Assembly (NCBI RefSeq): GCF_040564635.1
Contig: NZ_CP159837.1
Location: 7,151,836 to 7,215,835 of the forward strand
Length of the DNA stretch: 64,000 nucleotides
From: Planktothricoides raciborskii GIHE-MW2
GTDB lineage: Bacteria; Cyanobacteriota; Cyanobacteriia; Cyanobacteriales; Laspinemataceae
Direction of reading: 5' to 3'
A program made the position numbers and the translations under genes. The notes below the pieces were generated by a model. The model was not told where the DNA came from, ran no database searches, and saw only the letters and a list, made by a program, of their open reading frames with translations. Positions 53,862-63,088 of the stretch are shown here, piece after piece; the first letter of the stretch is position 1, and the number at the start of each line of letters is the position of its first letter.

Positions 53862-53961
53862 GGGTCAACGGCCGTTGTAGGGGTCAACGGCCGTTGTAGG
53901 GGTCAACGGCCGTTGTAGGGGTCAACGGCCGTTGTAGGGGTCAACGGCCGTTGACCCCTAC
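53858..53961. repeat. 19-bp tandem element flanked by an 11-bp direct repeat
   Basis: GTAGGGGTCAACGGCCGTT is repeated five times (53858..53952); the last unit forms a perfect palindrome with the following GACCCCTAC. The element is bounded by CAAAATTTCAG on the left and CAACATTTCAG on the right, an 11-bp direct repeat with one mismatch, suggestive of a target-site duplication. Confidence 0.9.
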
Positions 53962-54024
53962 AACATTTCAGTCAGCTAAAACCGGCGATGGCAGCCTTCG
54001 TGGAGGCAGGCTTGTGCTATGAAG

Positions 54025-54048
54025 CCGCCATCGTTAAAACGATGGCGG
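54025..54048. terminator. GC-rich hairpin CCGCCATCGT
   Basis: CCGCCATCGT pairs perfectly with ACGATGGCGG across TAAA. No T-run follows. It may be a terminator or the end of a lost mobile element. Confidence 0.5.
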
Positions 54049-54186
54049 ATGGGTGTGGTTTACTCAGTAGAAAACCACTGTAAGAAATTTCTCGATCGAC
54101 GGTCAGAATCGTCAGCGTTTACAAGCGTATAGCATATAATCAATATGCAACCAAATTGAAAAAATAACCAATAGATAACCAATAAA

Positions 54187-54278
54187 TAGACATCTCCACA
54201 AATCAGATATAAAGGATGGCGCATCCGCGCCGCGAGAGCGAACGGACTGGAGTAACAGGCAATTACTGGAGATGTCTA
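54187..54278. ncRNA. possible structured RNA downstream of the P-loop ATPase gene
   Basis: TAGACATCTCCA (54187..54198) is perfectly complementary to TGGAGATGTCTA (54267..54278), enclosing 68 bases with an internal hairpin GGCGCATCCGCGCC. It lies 28 bp past the stop of the leftward ATPase gene, so it is likely transcribed as the 3' end of that mRNA. A terminator-like or regulatory role is possible; no known RNA family is recognised. Confidence 0.4.
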
Positions 54279-54305
54279 ATATTGAGGCGTCAAGCCAGGC
54301 AAAAT

Positions 54306-55715
54306 TCAAGCCAGTGTTTCAGAAGATGCGGCTGGTTGAGAAGACGATGTTAACCAAGCTTTAAATTGACTCGATTCTGCTAAGGGGGGATTTACCCAAT
54401 ACCAACGACCTTCGCGATCGCGGTACTCAAACAGAAACATACTCCGCAGCAAAATTTGATAATCATCATCGCCGCGAACGGTTTTATTTTCCAAAGCTTG
54501 AAACATCAATTGCCATTCTTGATCGCAAATTGCGGCCAACAGATCATCGCGATATTCTTTGATCACATCTTCTAATAAGTTGCGTTCAAACGGCGGATCC
54601 TCTTGTTGTAAACAACTATAGAGTAACCCCAGCAGATTCCGCACATGACCGCCGCTGACTCGGCATAACCGATCTAATGTTTCTGGTTCGTCAAATAACT
54701 CGGAAATTAACTCTAAGCGTTTTTCCGGCTCAATATCAGGAAAAGCTCTGGCTAAAACCATCTGTCGAAGTAGATTCATGCCTTCATCACAATCTTCACC
54801 ATTGCGATGTTGCACTGGCACCATTGGTAAAACCTTCGGCTTCAAACCAAATCGACTGGTTAAGCGACCAAAGTCATTGGAAAAAATTAAACTCAAAGGA
54901 ATGGTGTACACCATGTGACAATTCAGCTTGCGTAACTGATCGCCTCGATCCACAAATAAATATTCCGGTTGAGTTCTGCCGGTGGGTTTGGGGGAACTAT
55001 CCACCCGGTCTAGGTTATCCACAATCACCACCAGTCCTTGTTTCCCCTGTTCTTTCAGGAATTTTGTGGCCGGATCGAGCAACTCGGAGTTAATCGCATC
55101 TAAGATATTATTTGTCCGGGGTTCTAGATATTGTCTTAATCGAGAACGTTCTGCGGGAGAATCTTTGGCTTTGGCGGTAATTTTGCCAATTCCCCCAGGC
55201 AAGGAAAAACCAATTTCTGCATTTTCGGTGCTGACACTGATTGTCCCTAATCCGGCAATTCCCGCTTCCCCGCTGAGTTCAATGGGGGTTTGCAAAATTT
55301 GAGCCGCACCTTTAAGCAGCGCTTTAAAGCCTTTTGGTTCTAACTGGAGGGAAATTTTTTGTAAACTTTCACTAACTTGGCGGGCGATCGCCAATAAAAT
55401 ATCACTAATATCTACGTCGGCCATATCCAAGTCTTCAGAAGACTCGAAATAGACCACATGATATCCTTTTTGCACCAACTGTTCTTTGAGGCGAAATAAC
55501 TCTGTGGACTTGCCGCAACCAATATGTCCTGAAAATAACTGACAGGTCGGTTCTCCACCGGATAAGCGGGTAATAGTTCTTTCTAATTCTCTAGTGCTAT
55601 CACTGCCTCGGACTTTAGAAAAATCAATATAGTATTTCCGCTCCTGTTCATTCCCCATATCGATGGTTTTCGTGGGATTACAGGCTTTATAAAATTCTGC
55701 AAAATTTAATGTCAT
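54306..55715 (-). CDS. cyanobacterial P-loop (AAA/KAP-like) ATPase
   Basis: 469 aa. RELERTITRLSGGEPTCQLF is followed by Walker A GHIGCGKSTELFRLKEQL (about residues 62-79), Walker B GLVVIVDNLDRVDSS (about 226-240), and a sensor-like HMVYTIPLSLIFS. GGHVRNLLGLLYSC in the C-terminal third resembles the sensor-2 region of ORC/STAND ATPases. The last 80 residues are a winged-helix-like domain with FEYRDREGRWYWVNPP. No effector domain is seen. The start at 55715 matches the usual conserved opening. No operon partner is present, so the biological role is open. Confidence 0.78.
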   Translation of the reverse strand: MTLNFAEFYKACNPTKTIDMGNEQERKYYIDFSKVRGSDSTRELERTITRLSGGEPTCQLFSGHIGCGKSTELFRLKEQLVQKGYHVVYFESSEDLDMADVDISDILLAIARQVSESLQKISLQLEPKGFKALLKGAAQILQTPIELSGEAGIAGLGTISVSTENAEIGFSLPGGIGKITAKAKDSPAERSRLRQYLEPRTNNILDAINSELLDPATKFLKEQGKQGLVVIVDNLDRVDSSPKPTGRTQPEYLFVDRGDQLRKLNCHMVYTIPLSLIFSNDFGRLTSRFGLKPKVLPMVPVQHRNGEDCDEGMNLLRQMVLARAFPDIEPEKRLELISELFDEPETLDRLCRVSGGHVRNLLGLLYSCLQQEDPPFERNLLEDVIKEYRDDLLAAICDQEWQLMFQALENKTVRGDDDYQILLRSMFLFEYRDREGRWYWVNPPLAESSQFKAWLTSSSQPAASSETLA

Positions 55716-56176
55716 TCCCCGATCGCCTCCCGAACGGCTATTCTTTTGTCATTTATAACTGGTCTGGTTCAGATCGCCAATTAGGTTAGGTGGTTTTGGT
55801 ATCCAGCAACTAGGATCTTGACATTTTCTGGTCTTTTATGTGTCCGATGGATCACCCCTGATGGGTATGAATCCTGTGGGGTTAGACCCCTCCCCTAAGT
55901 CGCCAGACCCGTGGGAACTGGTGAAACTGGGAACTGAATCACAGGGGTAGCGAACCGGGTTAAATCCGTTTAAATCCGTTTAAATCCGTTTAAAATAGAC
56001 ACTGGTGATCACCCCATAAGCCGTTAGCCTTTAGCCTTTAGCTGAATACTGATAGCTGATAGCTGATACCTTTTGGGCTTACGTCTAGTGATGGATCAAA
56101 GAATCACCCAGGCGCTTCACTCCTTAATATATGCTCTTAATTCTGCTCTTAATTCTAGTCTCTTCAGAGGTAATTG
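55716..56176. other. divergent spacer with short tandem repeats
   Basis: Between the leftward ATPase gene and ftsQ. TAAATCCGTT is repeated three times at 55961..55990, and TTAGCC/TAGCTGA-type repeats fill 56027..56070. Promoters of both genes should lie here; none is pinpointed. Confidence 0.6.
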
Positions 56177-57025
56177 ATGGCGAACATCTCTTCAGTATCT
56201 CCGGCTCAATTAGCCCGTCGTCGTCGGTTAGTGCGGCAGCAGCGGCGACGCAAATTTTTTCACACCGCGTGGCAAGTCTTGATCATTGGCAGTTTAACCG
56301 GGGGACTGGTTTGGTTCACGACTCGACCCGATTGGTTTATTTATCAAGCCAATGAAGTTGTCATTTCTGGCAACCAATTTCTTTCAGCCCAAGCTGTGAA
56401 ATCTTTGCTGCCGATCACTTATCCCACATCTTTGCTACAATTAAACCCTCAAGAGATTGCGGAAAAACTAGAGTCCAGCGGGCCGATCGCCCAAGCTAAT
56501 GTCACTCGTAAGTTATTTCCACCAAAATTAATTGTGGAAGTGCAGGAAAAGCGTCCAGTGGCGATCGCCCAAGTTCCATCATCTACAGTACAAAAACCAC
56601 CCTCAGCCCAGCAAAAAAATCACCCCATTCCTCCCCTGAGTCAGAATGCTCAAATCGGATTACTCGATGAAAATGGGGTTTGGATCTCCCAAGGCGGTGA
56701 CATCAGTCCCGATCAGTTTCTTCAGCTACCCACCTTAACCGTAATTGGCGACCCCAAGCGATATCAACCCTATTGGTTACAAGTGTATCAAGCCATCAAT
56801 CGCAGCCCAATGAAAATTTATGAAATTGATTGGCGCGATCCGAGCAACTTAATCCTCAAAACCGAACTAGGAATCGTACATTGTGGCGGACAAACTTCTC
56901 AGCTAGTCGAACAACTGCATATCCTTGATAAAATGCGTAATTTACCCGCACAGGTAAATCCTAGCCAAATCGATTATATTGATCTCAAAAACCCACAAAA
57001 GCCCACAATTCGGAAAACTCCCTAA
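56177..57025 (+). CDS. ftsQ: cell division protein FtsQ/DivIB
   Basis: 282 aa from the ATG at 56177, preceded by AGAGG (an in-frame TTG one codon earlier is less likely). A basic cytoplasmic N-terminus (RRRRLVRQQRRRKFF) leads into one transmembrane helix (AWQVLIIGSLTGGLVWF) and a POTRA domain (VVISGNQFLSAQAVKSLLP through LIVEVQEKRPVAIAQ). A Pro/Gln-rich insertion lies near residues 130-155, and the beta domain ends IDYIDLKNPQKPTIR. FtsQ links early and late divisome proteins at the septum. It lies directly upstream of ftsZ, the order common in cyanobacteria. Confidence 0.93.
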   Translation: MANISSVSPAQLARRRRLVRQQRRRKFFHTAWQVLIIGSLTGGLVWFTTRPDWFIYQANEVVISGNQFLSAQAVKSLLPITYPTSLLQLNPQEIAEKLESSGPIAQANVTRKLFPPKLIVEVQEKRPVAIAQVPSSTVQKPPSAQQKNHPIPPLSQNAQIGLLDENGVWISQGGDISPDQFLQLPTLTVIGDPKRYQPYWLQVYQAINRSPMKIYEIDWRDPSNLILKTELGIVHCGGQTSQLVEQLHILDKMRNLPAQVNPSQIDYIDLKNPQKPTIRKTP

Positions 57026-57208
57026 AACTAACTATAATTAGCAGTTAGTCATTTATCTGGCGCCAACGAATTTTCTATGAATCCTGACGGCATGGTTGGT
57101 TTTACCCTCCAACTTAGCCTATAGTTGACTCGAAGTCGCGCTTGGGAGCGCGCAAAGCAAATTATCGATCCTGTTTACTTTCTTACATATCTACCCTTGC
57201 CTATCCCC

Positions 57209-58513
57209 ATGACACTAAATAATTCACTAGGGCCGGTCCATGAAAGTCCCCATGCTCAAGAAACAACGAGTTTACCGCCAGCTAATGCGGAAAACTCCAA
57301 TCCATTCAATAATGTTGGATTGTATGGGGGACAAAATTTAGATCCAATTTGGCGCGAAAAAACTCCCCCTAAAGAAGAACCTAGGAGCCGCGAAATTGTG
57401 CCAAGTAGTATAGCCAGAATTAAAGTGATTGGTGTGGGTGGCGGTGGTTGTAATGCCGTCAATCGCATGATCGCCAGCGAAGTATCCGGGGTAGAGTTTT
57501 GGGGCATCAATACTGATGCTCAAGCTTTAACCCAAGCCAATGCCCCAAAACGCCTACAAATTGGGCAAAAACTCACCCGAGGTCTGGGGGCTGGGGGCAA
57601 TCCTGCCATTGGTCAAAAGGCAGCCGAAGAATCCCGAGATGAAATCGCCGCTGCCTTAGATGGATCTGACTTAGTGTTTATTACTGCCGGAATGGGAGGC
57701 GGAACGGGGACTGGTGCCGCCCCCATTGTGGCTGAAGCAGCCAAAGAAGTTGGCGCTTTGACCGTTGGGGTAGTGACTCGGCCATTTAATTTTGAAGGAC
57801 GGCGGCGCACCAGCCAAGCGGAAGAAGGGATTGCCGCTTTGCAAGGTCGGGTCGATACTCTAATTATTATTCCCAACGATCGCCTACTGCACGTGATTTC
57901 TGAACAAACTCCCGTGCAAGAAGCTTTCCGGGTGGCGGATGATATCCTCCGGCAAGGGGTGCAAGGCATATCAGACATCATTACCATTCCCGGTATGGTC
58001 AACGTGGACTTTGCAGACGTGCGAGCGATCATGGCGGATGCCGGATCCGCTTTGATGGGAATTGGCACCGGTTCCGGCAAGTCCAGAGCTAGAGAAGCAG
58101 CAATGGCGGCGATATCTTCTCCCTTAATGGAAGCTTCTATCGAAGGCGCTAAAGGTGTGGTGTTTAACATTACCGGCGGTGGGGATCTGACCCTCCATGA
58201 AGTCAGTGCAGCGGCAGACATTATCTATGAGGTGGTAGACCCGAACGCGAATATTATTTTTGGCGCGGTAATTGACGAACGACTTCAGGGCGAAATTAGA
58301 ATGACTGTGATTGCCACTGGATTCTCTAATGAACCGCAGCCCCTACCCCAAAAATCGCGAACGGTGCCACCACCGCCACCTTCTTTTAGAAGAGAAGCCT
58401 CAGCCCCAAGAACTGTCAATCCTGTCGAACCCAGTCCACAACCCAAACCACCCACCCAAACCGGAGGATTAGATATTCCCGAATTTTTACAAAGACGGCG
58501 CCCACCCAAATAA
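57209..58513 (+). CDS. ftsZ: cell division GTPase FtsZ
   Basis: 434 aa from the ATG at 57209; an upstream in-frame TTG (57125) would add residues unlike FtsZ. A roughly 65-residue N-terminal extension, usual in cyanobacteria, precedes [18 protein letters not shown]. The tubulin signature [20 protein letters not shown] and the T7 region [14 protein letters not shown] are intact. The C-terminal linker is Pro-rich, and the tail [11 protein letters not shown] is the conserved peptide that binds divisome partners. It polymerises into the Z ring. ftsQ ends 183 bp upstream, leaving room for an ftsZ promoter. Confidence 0.97.
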   Translation: MTLNNSLGPVHESPHAQETTSLPPANAENSNPFNNVGLYGGQNLDPIWREKTPPKEEPRSREIVPSSIARIKVIGVGGGGCNAVNRMIASEVSGVEFWGINTDAQALTQANAPKRLQIGQKLTRGLGAGGNPAIGQKAAEESRDEIAAALDGSDLVFITAGMGGGTGTGAAPIVAEAAKEVGALTVGVVTRPFNFEGRRRTSQAEEGIAALQGRVDTLIIIPNDRLLHVISEQTPVQEAFRVADDILRQGVQGISDIITIPGMVNVDFADVRAIMADAGSALMGIGTGSGKSRAREAAMAAISSPLMEASIEGAKGVVFNITGGGDLTLHEVSAAADIIYEVVDPNANIIFGAVIDERLQGEIRMTVIATGFSNEPQPLPQKSRTVPPPPPSFRREASAPRTVNPVEPSPQPKPPTQTGGLDIPEFLQRRRPPK

Positions 58514-58715
58514 TGACTCAATGGGTGTTTGACCGGAAAAAGCCTTGATACGCGATTCTCTCGCTTGAGCAACGCGCGATCGGGGCTGATTCTCCATACT
58601 GCTCGTTGGTTTCTCCCTGACCCGCCCCCGAAAAGTCCCCCTCAGCGAGAAGAAATATTCCTGAAATATTCCCAGATAAATCATTAGTCTATTAGACTTC
58701 TTGCACCAGCCTAGA

Positions 58716-58749
58716 AATCCCCCCTTAAAAAACTAAAAAAAGGGGGGTT
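58716..58749 (+). terminator. CCCCCC/GGGGGG hairpin after ftsZ
   Basis: AATCCCCCCTT pairs with AAGGGGGGTT across an A-rich loop, 200 bp past the ftsZ stop. Same dispersed class as the one inside the type IIG gene. Confidence 0.5.
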
Positions 58750-58865
58750 GGGCGGTTTCCTATAAAAGCTACAATCATCAATCATCAATTATCAATATAA
58801 AACATTTTAGTATTTAGATTGTAGGGTAGGCAAAAATCCACACACATCGGAGGATGCATAGGATA

Positions 58866-59167
58866 GAGGATAGAGGAAATAGGATAGAGGATGCTGATGA
58901 AAGAGGAAAAAGTCCTCTCCCCTCTCTTTTCTCCCCTCTCTTTTCTCTCCTCTCTTTCCTCTCCTCTCTTTCCTCTCTTCATAGTAGCCCACCTTACGAA
59001 TGTTAGGGGCTGTTGGATGAATTGAGGATAGAGGAAATAGGATAGAGGATGCTGATGAAAGAGGAAAAAGTCCTCTCCCCTCTCTTTTCTCCCCTCTCTT
59101 TTCTCTCCTCTCTTTCCTCTCTTCATAGTAGCCCACCTTACGAATGTTAGGGGCTGTTGGATGAATT
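58866..59167. repeat. direct tandem repeat of about 150 bp
   Basis: 58866..59023 (158 bp) is repeated at 59024..59167 (144 bp). The second copy lacks one CTCTCCTCTCTTTC unit of an internal pyrimidine microsatellite; otherwise the copies look identical. Both end GGGGCTGTTGGATGAATT. Confidence 0.93.
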
Positions 59168-59188
59168 TTTGTAAATGGTAGAAAATAC

Positions 59189-59217
59189 TTGTAGCGCATA
59201 ATGATAATCATTATACC
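59189..59217 (+). promoter_or_regulatory. sigma-70-type promoter with a Fur box in its spacer
   Basis: TTGTAG (59189..59194) and TATACC (59212..59217) are 17 bp apart. The perfect palindrome ATAATGATAATCATTAT (59198..59214) matches 17 of 19 positions of the Fur consensus GATAATGATAATCATTATC. No iron-related gene follows; the next gene on this strand is the caspase relic 295 bp downstream. Confidence 0.7.
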
Positions 59218-59512
59218 CGACGAGAAAGCCATTAACAACATTTATAATAATCTGCACATCAAATAAACAATTTAAACCAGCTTCACCCCATAAATTATCC
59301 AGAATTTATAATATTAAATTATCATATTGAATTATCATCTTGAATAAAACAGGACGATAGCAGCTAATATATATGTAGGGTGGGCATTGGCCACCATGCA
59401 ATATATATAGTGATTAAATCCTAGATTTGCGTAAGTCCTATAAAATAATCCCTAACCAAAATATCTCATATAGATGCCCATATAACTTTATCAAAATATC
59501 CCAATTAAAGCC

Positions 59513-59930
59513 ATGAGTAATTCTACCCGCCGTCACTTTCTACAGTTCCTAGGCGCCGCCCTAGCCACCCTAGGACTGGATCCGGTTTTATTCCACCGAC
59601 AAGCCCAACGCCATCGCCAAGTTTTAGCCCAGAGTACCTCCCGCAAACTTGCCTTACTGGTAGGAATTAACAGCTATAGCAAACAACCTTTAAATGGCTG
59701 TGTCAACGACATATATTTACAGCAAGAACTACTCATCCACCGCTTCGGTTTTAACCCCAAAGACATCTACATATTAGAAGACCAACAAGCCACTCGCGAC
59801 GGCATTTTAACCGCCTTTGAAGAATACTTAATCAAACAAGCCAAGCCGGGAGATGTGGGTAGGGATTCTTTTATCACTATTCTGGACATGGTTCTCGCAT
59901 TTTTGACCCCCAACCTATTCTCCTGTGGGC
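59513..59930 (+). pseudogene. orthocaspase gene, frameshifted and truncated
   Basis: The ATG at 59513 opens a twin-arginine signal (STRRHFLQFLGAALATLGL), then the caspase p20 start KLALLVGINSYSKQPLNGCV and ILEDQQATRDGILTAFEEYL, ending KQAKPGDV. The catalytic His motif YHYSGHGSRIFDP is present at about 59872..59913 but in another frame, and all sequence beyond it, including the catalytic Cys, is missing. The annotated frame ends in unrelated residues at 59950. Near 59919 the DNA changes to the tail of the TPR-CHAT relic on the opposite strand. An exported, inactive fragment could still be made. Confidence 0.85.
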
Positions 59931-61984
59931 TTAATTACCCAAATATATAATTCTGATTCTCGGTATTGTTGTTTACGTTAAAATTCATCAAAAATCCAAT
60001 AATATTGAACAATTGTTGCATTTTGTTGTCGAGCAATGGCTTGGAGTTGGGCTAAAGAAACAACCGGAGAAAAGGGTTCTGAATTGGGGTTGAATCGTTG
60101 AGTTAATAACTCGACTAACGCTCTCCCCCGACCTCGTTCAGAAACTTCTAAAGCTGGCTCAGTTTTATTTTGAGCAATTAAAACTTGTTGAAGCAGATTA
60201 TAGGAATTGCGTTGAGTGTCGGAAAGAGATACTTTATCGAGGTCGTCTTGAATTCCTTGTCGCAGAGATTCCTTAACTTCGAGACTAGAAAACAGATATT
60301 TTTCAGCTTCAGGAAAATTCTTCAATTTAAACAAAGCAAGACCCAAATTATTGAGATCACCTCCTTCTCCATAGCGATCGCCGATTTCACGGGCAAGAGT
60401 TAAAGACTGTTGATAAAACTCAATTGCTTTTTGATATTGTCCTAAGCTCTTGTAAGCAATACCCAAATTATTGAGAGCAATTCCTTCTACATTGCGATCG
60501 CCGATTTCACGTTTAATAGTTAAAGACTGTTGATAAAACTCAATTGCTTTTTGATATTGTCCTAAGCTATCGTAAGCATTACCCAAATTATTGAGAGCAC
60601 CTCCTTCTCCATTGCGATCGCCGATTTCACGGGCAATAGTTAAAGACTGTTGAAAAAACTCAATTGCTTTTTGATATTGTCCTAAGCTCTTGTAAGCAAT
60701 ACCCAAATTATTGAGAGCAATTCCTTCTACATTGCGATCGCCGATTTCACGTTTAATAGTTAAAGACTGTTGATAAAACTCTATTGCTTTTTGATATTGT
60801 CCTAAGCTATCGTAAGCATTACCCAAATTATTGAGAGCACCTCCTTCTCCATTGCGATCGCCGATTTCACGGGCAAGAGTTAAAGACTGTTGATAAAACT
60901 CAATTGCTTTTTGATATTGTCCTAAGCTCTTGTAAGCAATACCCAAATTATTGAGAGCAATTCCTTCTACATTGCGATCGCCGATTTCACGTTTAATAGT
61001 TAAAGACTGTTGATAAAACTCAATTGCTTTTTGATATTGTCCTAAGCTATCGTAAGCATTACCCAAATTATTGAGAGCACCTCCTTCTCCATTGCGATCG
61101 CCGATTTCACGTTTAATAGTTAAAGACTGTTGATAAAACTCAATTGCTTTTTGATATTGTCCTAAGTTATAGTAAGCATTACCCAAATTATTGAGAGCAT
61201 TTCCTTCTCCATTGCGATCGCCGATTTCACGGGCAATAGTTAAAGACTGTTGAAAAAACTCAATTGCTTTTTGATATTGTCCTAAGTTATAGTAAGCATT
61301 ACCCAAATTATTGAGAGCATTTCCTTCTCCATTGCGATCGCCGATTTCACGGGCAATAGTTAAAGACTGTTGAAAAAACTCAATTGCTTTTTGATATTGT
61401 CCTAAGCTATTGTAAGCAAGACCCAAATTATTGAGAGCAGTTCCTTCTCCATTGCGATCGCCGATTTCACGGGCAATAGTTAAAGACTGTTGAAAAAACT
61501 CAATTGCTTTTTGATATTGTCCTAAGCTATCGTAAGCATTACCCAAATTATTGAGAGCACCTCCTTCTCCATTGCGATCGCCGATTTCACGTTTAATAGT
61601 TAAAGACTGTTGATAAAACTCAATTGCTTTTTGATATTGTCCTAAGCTATTGTAAGCAAGACCCAAATTATTGAGAGCAGTTCCTTCTCCATTGCGATCG
61701 CCGATTTCACGGAAAATGTTTAATGCAGTTTCTAAAGACTGAATTGCGGCTTGGTATTGGCTAGTTGTATATTGTTGTATTCCCTGCTCTAATAATCGGT
61801 CTGCTTCGGCTTTTCGTTCTGTAACTGTTTGGGCGAATACTCCATTACCCATCTCAAATTTTTTCCCCAATAGGAGTGGAGAGGGAATTGTTAAGGTTAA
61901 ACTGGTTAATAAAGTGAGTAAAGCGATTAATCCTAGACGCGGGTTAATGGTACTGGGGTAGATACGTCGGGTATTAGTATCAAT
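59919..61984 (-). pseudogene. TPR-CHAT gene without start codon, stopped and truncated
   Basis: An open frame runs from about 61984 to TAA at 59978..59980. It encodes a signal peptide (LGLIALLTLLTSLTLTIP then GVFAQT), eleven near-identical 40-aa TPRs plus a diverged twelfth, and the connector GRGRALVELLTQRF preceding a CHAT domain. After TAA the same frame continues ESELYIWVIKPTGE, typical CHAT sequence, then is cut off near 59919. The codon where the signal peptide should begin (61982..61984) is ATT, so the original ATG seems lost; a TTG at 61870 would give a signal-less protein. CHAT proteins are caspase-fold proteases, and here the catalytic part is gone. Confidence 0.8.
60373..61733. repeat. 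120-bp coding tandem repeat with a 240-bp higher-order unit
   Basis: Eleven near-identical 120-bp units encode TPRs. Towards the 3' end of the gene, GEGGALNNLGNAYDSLG and VEGIALNNLGIAYKSLG units alternate three times, giving a 240-bp repeat. This suggests recent unequal exchange. Confidence 0.93.
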
Positions 61985-62300
61985 TTAACCTCGTTTTTGG
62001 CGAGCGGCAAGATTATTAAAAAATTGTTATTAAAGTTATTAAAATTTTACATTTTTTTTACCTATCTGCCAGGGAGGGCGGGTTGCTACCTCTTCGCACT
62101 TGCGCCCTGCCTTCCCTGAAACTTTTGTGAATTGGGCATGGCATCTCATGGCATCTTATTTGGGAACGCACCACCCCAAGCCGAATATAAATATTCTGTG
62201 TACTACGTTCTGTGTAACGCGCTTCTCACCTGTAGTGCGATCGCCGTATTGCATTGTATTGCAGAGATTGAATGCCATCGCTCACGGGATAAATTTGGTA
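61985..62300. other. spacer between the TPR-CHAT relic and the DUF92 gene
   Basis: No gene supported. CAGGGAGGGC (62070..62079) faces GCCCTGCCTTCCCTG (62104..62118), an imperfect hairpin that could end the leftward DUF92 transcript. Confidence 0.5.
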
Positions 62301-63077
62301 TCAAATAGGTAAAACTAAGGCCAATAGAATCACGGCGATCGCGCCAATAGTGGTGTTAATGATATTAACGATTTCATTGGTTAACCAGGTGTAACGGGAT
62401 TGCAAAGTTGCCCCAATCACACTTTCTAAATTGGTAGCAATAAAAGCCGCAATCATACAAAGGAATATGCCGGGCAGACTAATTAAACCCACAGCCCAAC
62501 CAACCAAAGCGATCGCTCCTGAAGCGAGAATTCCGGCGAGAGTGCCCTCTAAACTAACGGCGCCTTCAGTACCTTTGGGAACAGGCTGGAAGGTGGTAAT
62601 TAAAAATGTCCGTTGGCCGTAAACTTTGCCCACTTCGCTGGCACAAGTATCCGCCAGTTTAGTGCTAAAACTGGCCACATAAGCCAGCATTAATAAGGCG
62701 GCGATTCCCTTTCCGGATCCGCTAAAGGGCATCGCCACTCCCAAAGCACAAACCGTCGCCGTCAACGCCGAACCCCAAACATTTTCTGGGCCTCTAGCCC
62801 CCTGGCGTTTTTCCGCAATGCCTGCCGCTTCTTTTTCCGCGATACCAATGCGGGTCACACCAGAACCAACCAGAAAATAAAACACCACCACCAGATATCC
62901 GGGCCAATTTAAACTGCCCCAAATCAACACCCCCAAAATCCAAGCATGGAAAATTCCCCCTGGGGTGAGTAATTTTTTCAAAAAAGGTGAAGCGCCGCCA
63001 ATTAAAACCGTATTTAGTAGAATCGCCACCACCCAAGGATTAAGCAAAACCGGATAATAAGAGAGAAACTCTGACAT
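62301..63077 (-). CDS. DUF92/TIGR00297 membrane protein (VTE6-like)
   Basis: A 258-aa protein with six or seven transmembrane helices. TPGGIFHAWILGVLIWGSL, YVASFSTKLADTCASEVGKV and SLEGTLAGILASGAIALVGW are DUF92 signatures; the polar segments TKLADT and SEVGK are candidate active-site residues. Plant VTE6 in this family phosphorylates phytyl phosphate for tocopherol and phylloquinone synthesis, and cyanobacteria have a homologue. That role is likely here but not certain. It is divergent from the VOC gene, with only 11 bp between starts, so the promoters must overlap the coding regions. Confidence 0.85.
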   Translation of the reverse strand: MSEFLSYYPVLLNPWVVAILLNTVLIGGASPFLKKLLTPGGIFHAWILGVLIWGSLNWPGYLVVVFYFLVGSGVTRIGIAEKEAAGIAEKRQGARGPENVWGSALTATVCALGVAMPFSGSGKGIAALLMLAYVASFSTKLADTCASEVGKVYGQRTFLITTFQPVPKGTEGAVSLEGTLAGILASGAIALVGWAVGLISLPGIFLCMIAAFIATNLESVIGATLQSRYTWLTNEIVNIINTTIGAIAVILLALVLPI

Positions 63078-63088
63078 TTTTACATTCG

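Larger units (their letters stand above)
53293..54305. other. 1-kb spacer dense in hairpins and repeats
   Basis: No intact gene. In order: an AT-rich inverted repeat (53397..53439), four palindromes between 53603 and 53735, a minus-strand open stretch with a CxxC motif (53730..53861), the 19-bp tandem element (53858..53961), a GC hairpin (54025..54048) and a long-stem structure (54187..54278). The promoter of the STAND gene should lie in its left part. Confidence 0.75.
58514..59512. other. 1-kb spacer: terminator-like hairpin, 150-bp direct repeats, Fur-box promoter
   Basis: After ftsZ come TTAGACTTCTTGCACCAG, the CCCCCC/GGGGGG hairpin, a tandem pair of about 150-bp pyrimidine-rich repeats, and then an isolated Fur-box promoter. 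From 59225 to 59512 I find no open frame worth reporting, only AT-rich DNA and a GTAGGGTGGGCA repeat near 59376. Confidence 0.75.

Noticed and set aside
53960..54110. IS200/IS605 element end
   Set aside because: A GC hairpin is present, but no TnpA or TnpB sequence could be recognised on either strand.
54112..54309. 65-codon leftward frame overlapping the ATPase stop
   Set aside because: No ribosome site or family; it runs through the structured spacer and is better explained as chance.
58785..59241. Arg/Glu/Lys-rich frames of 113-144 codons
   Set aside because: Produced by the pyrimidine microsatellite within the direct repeats; composition is not protein-like.
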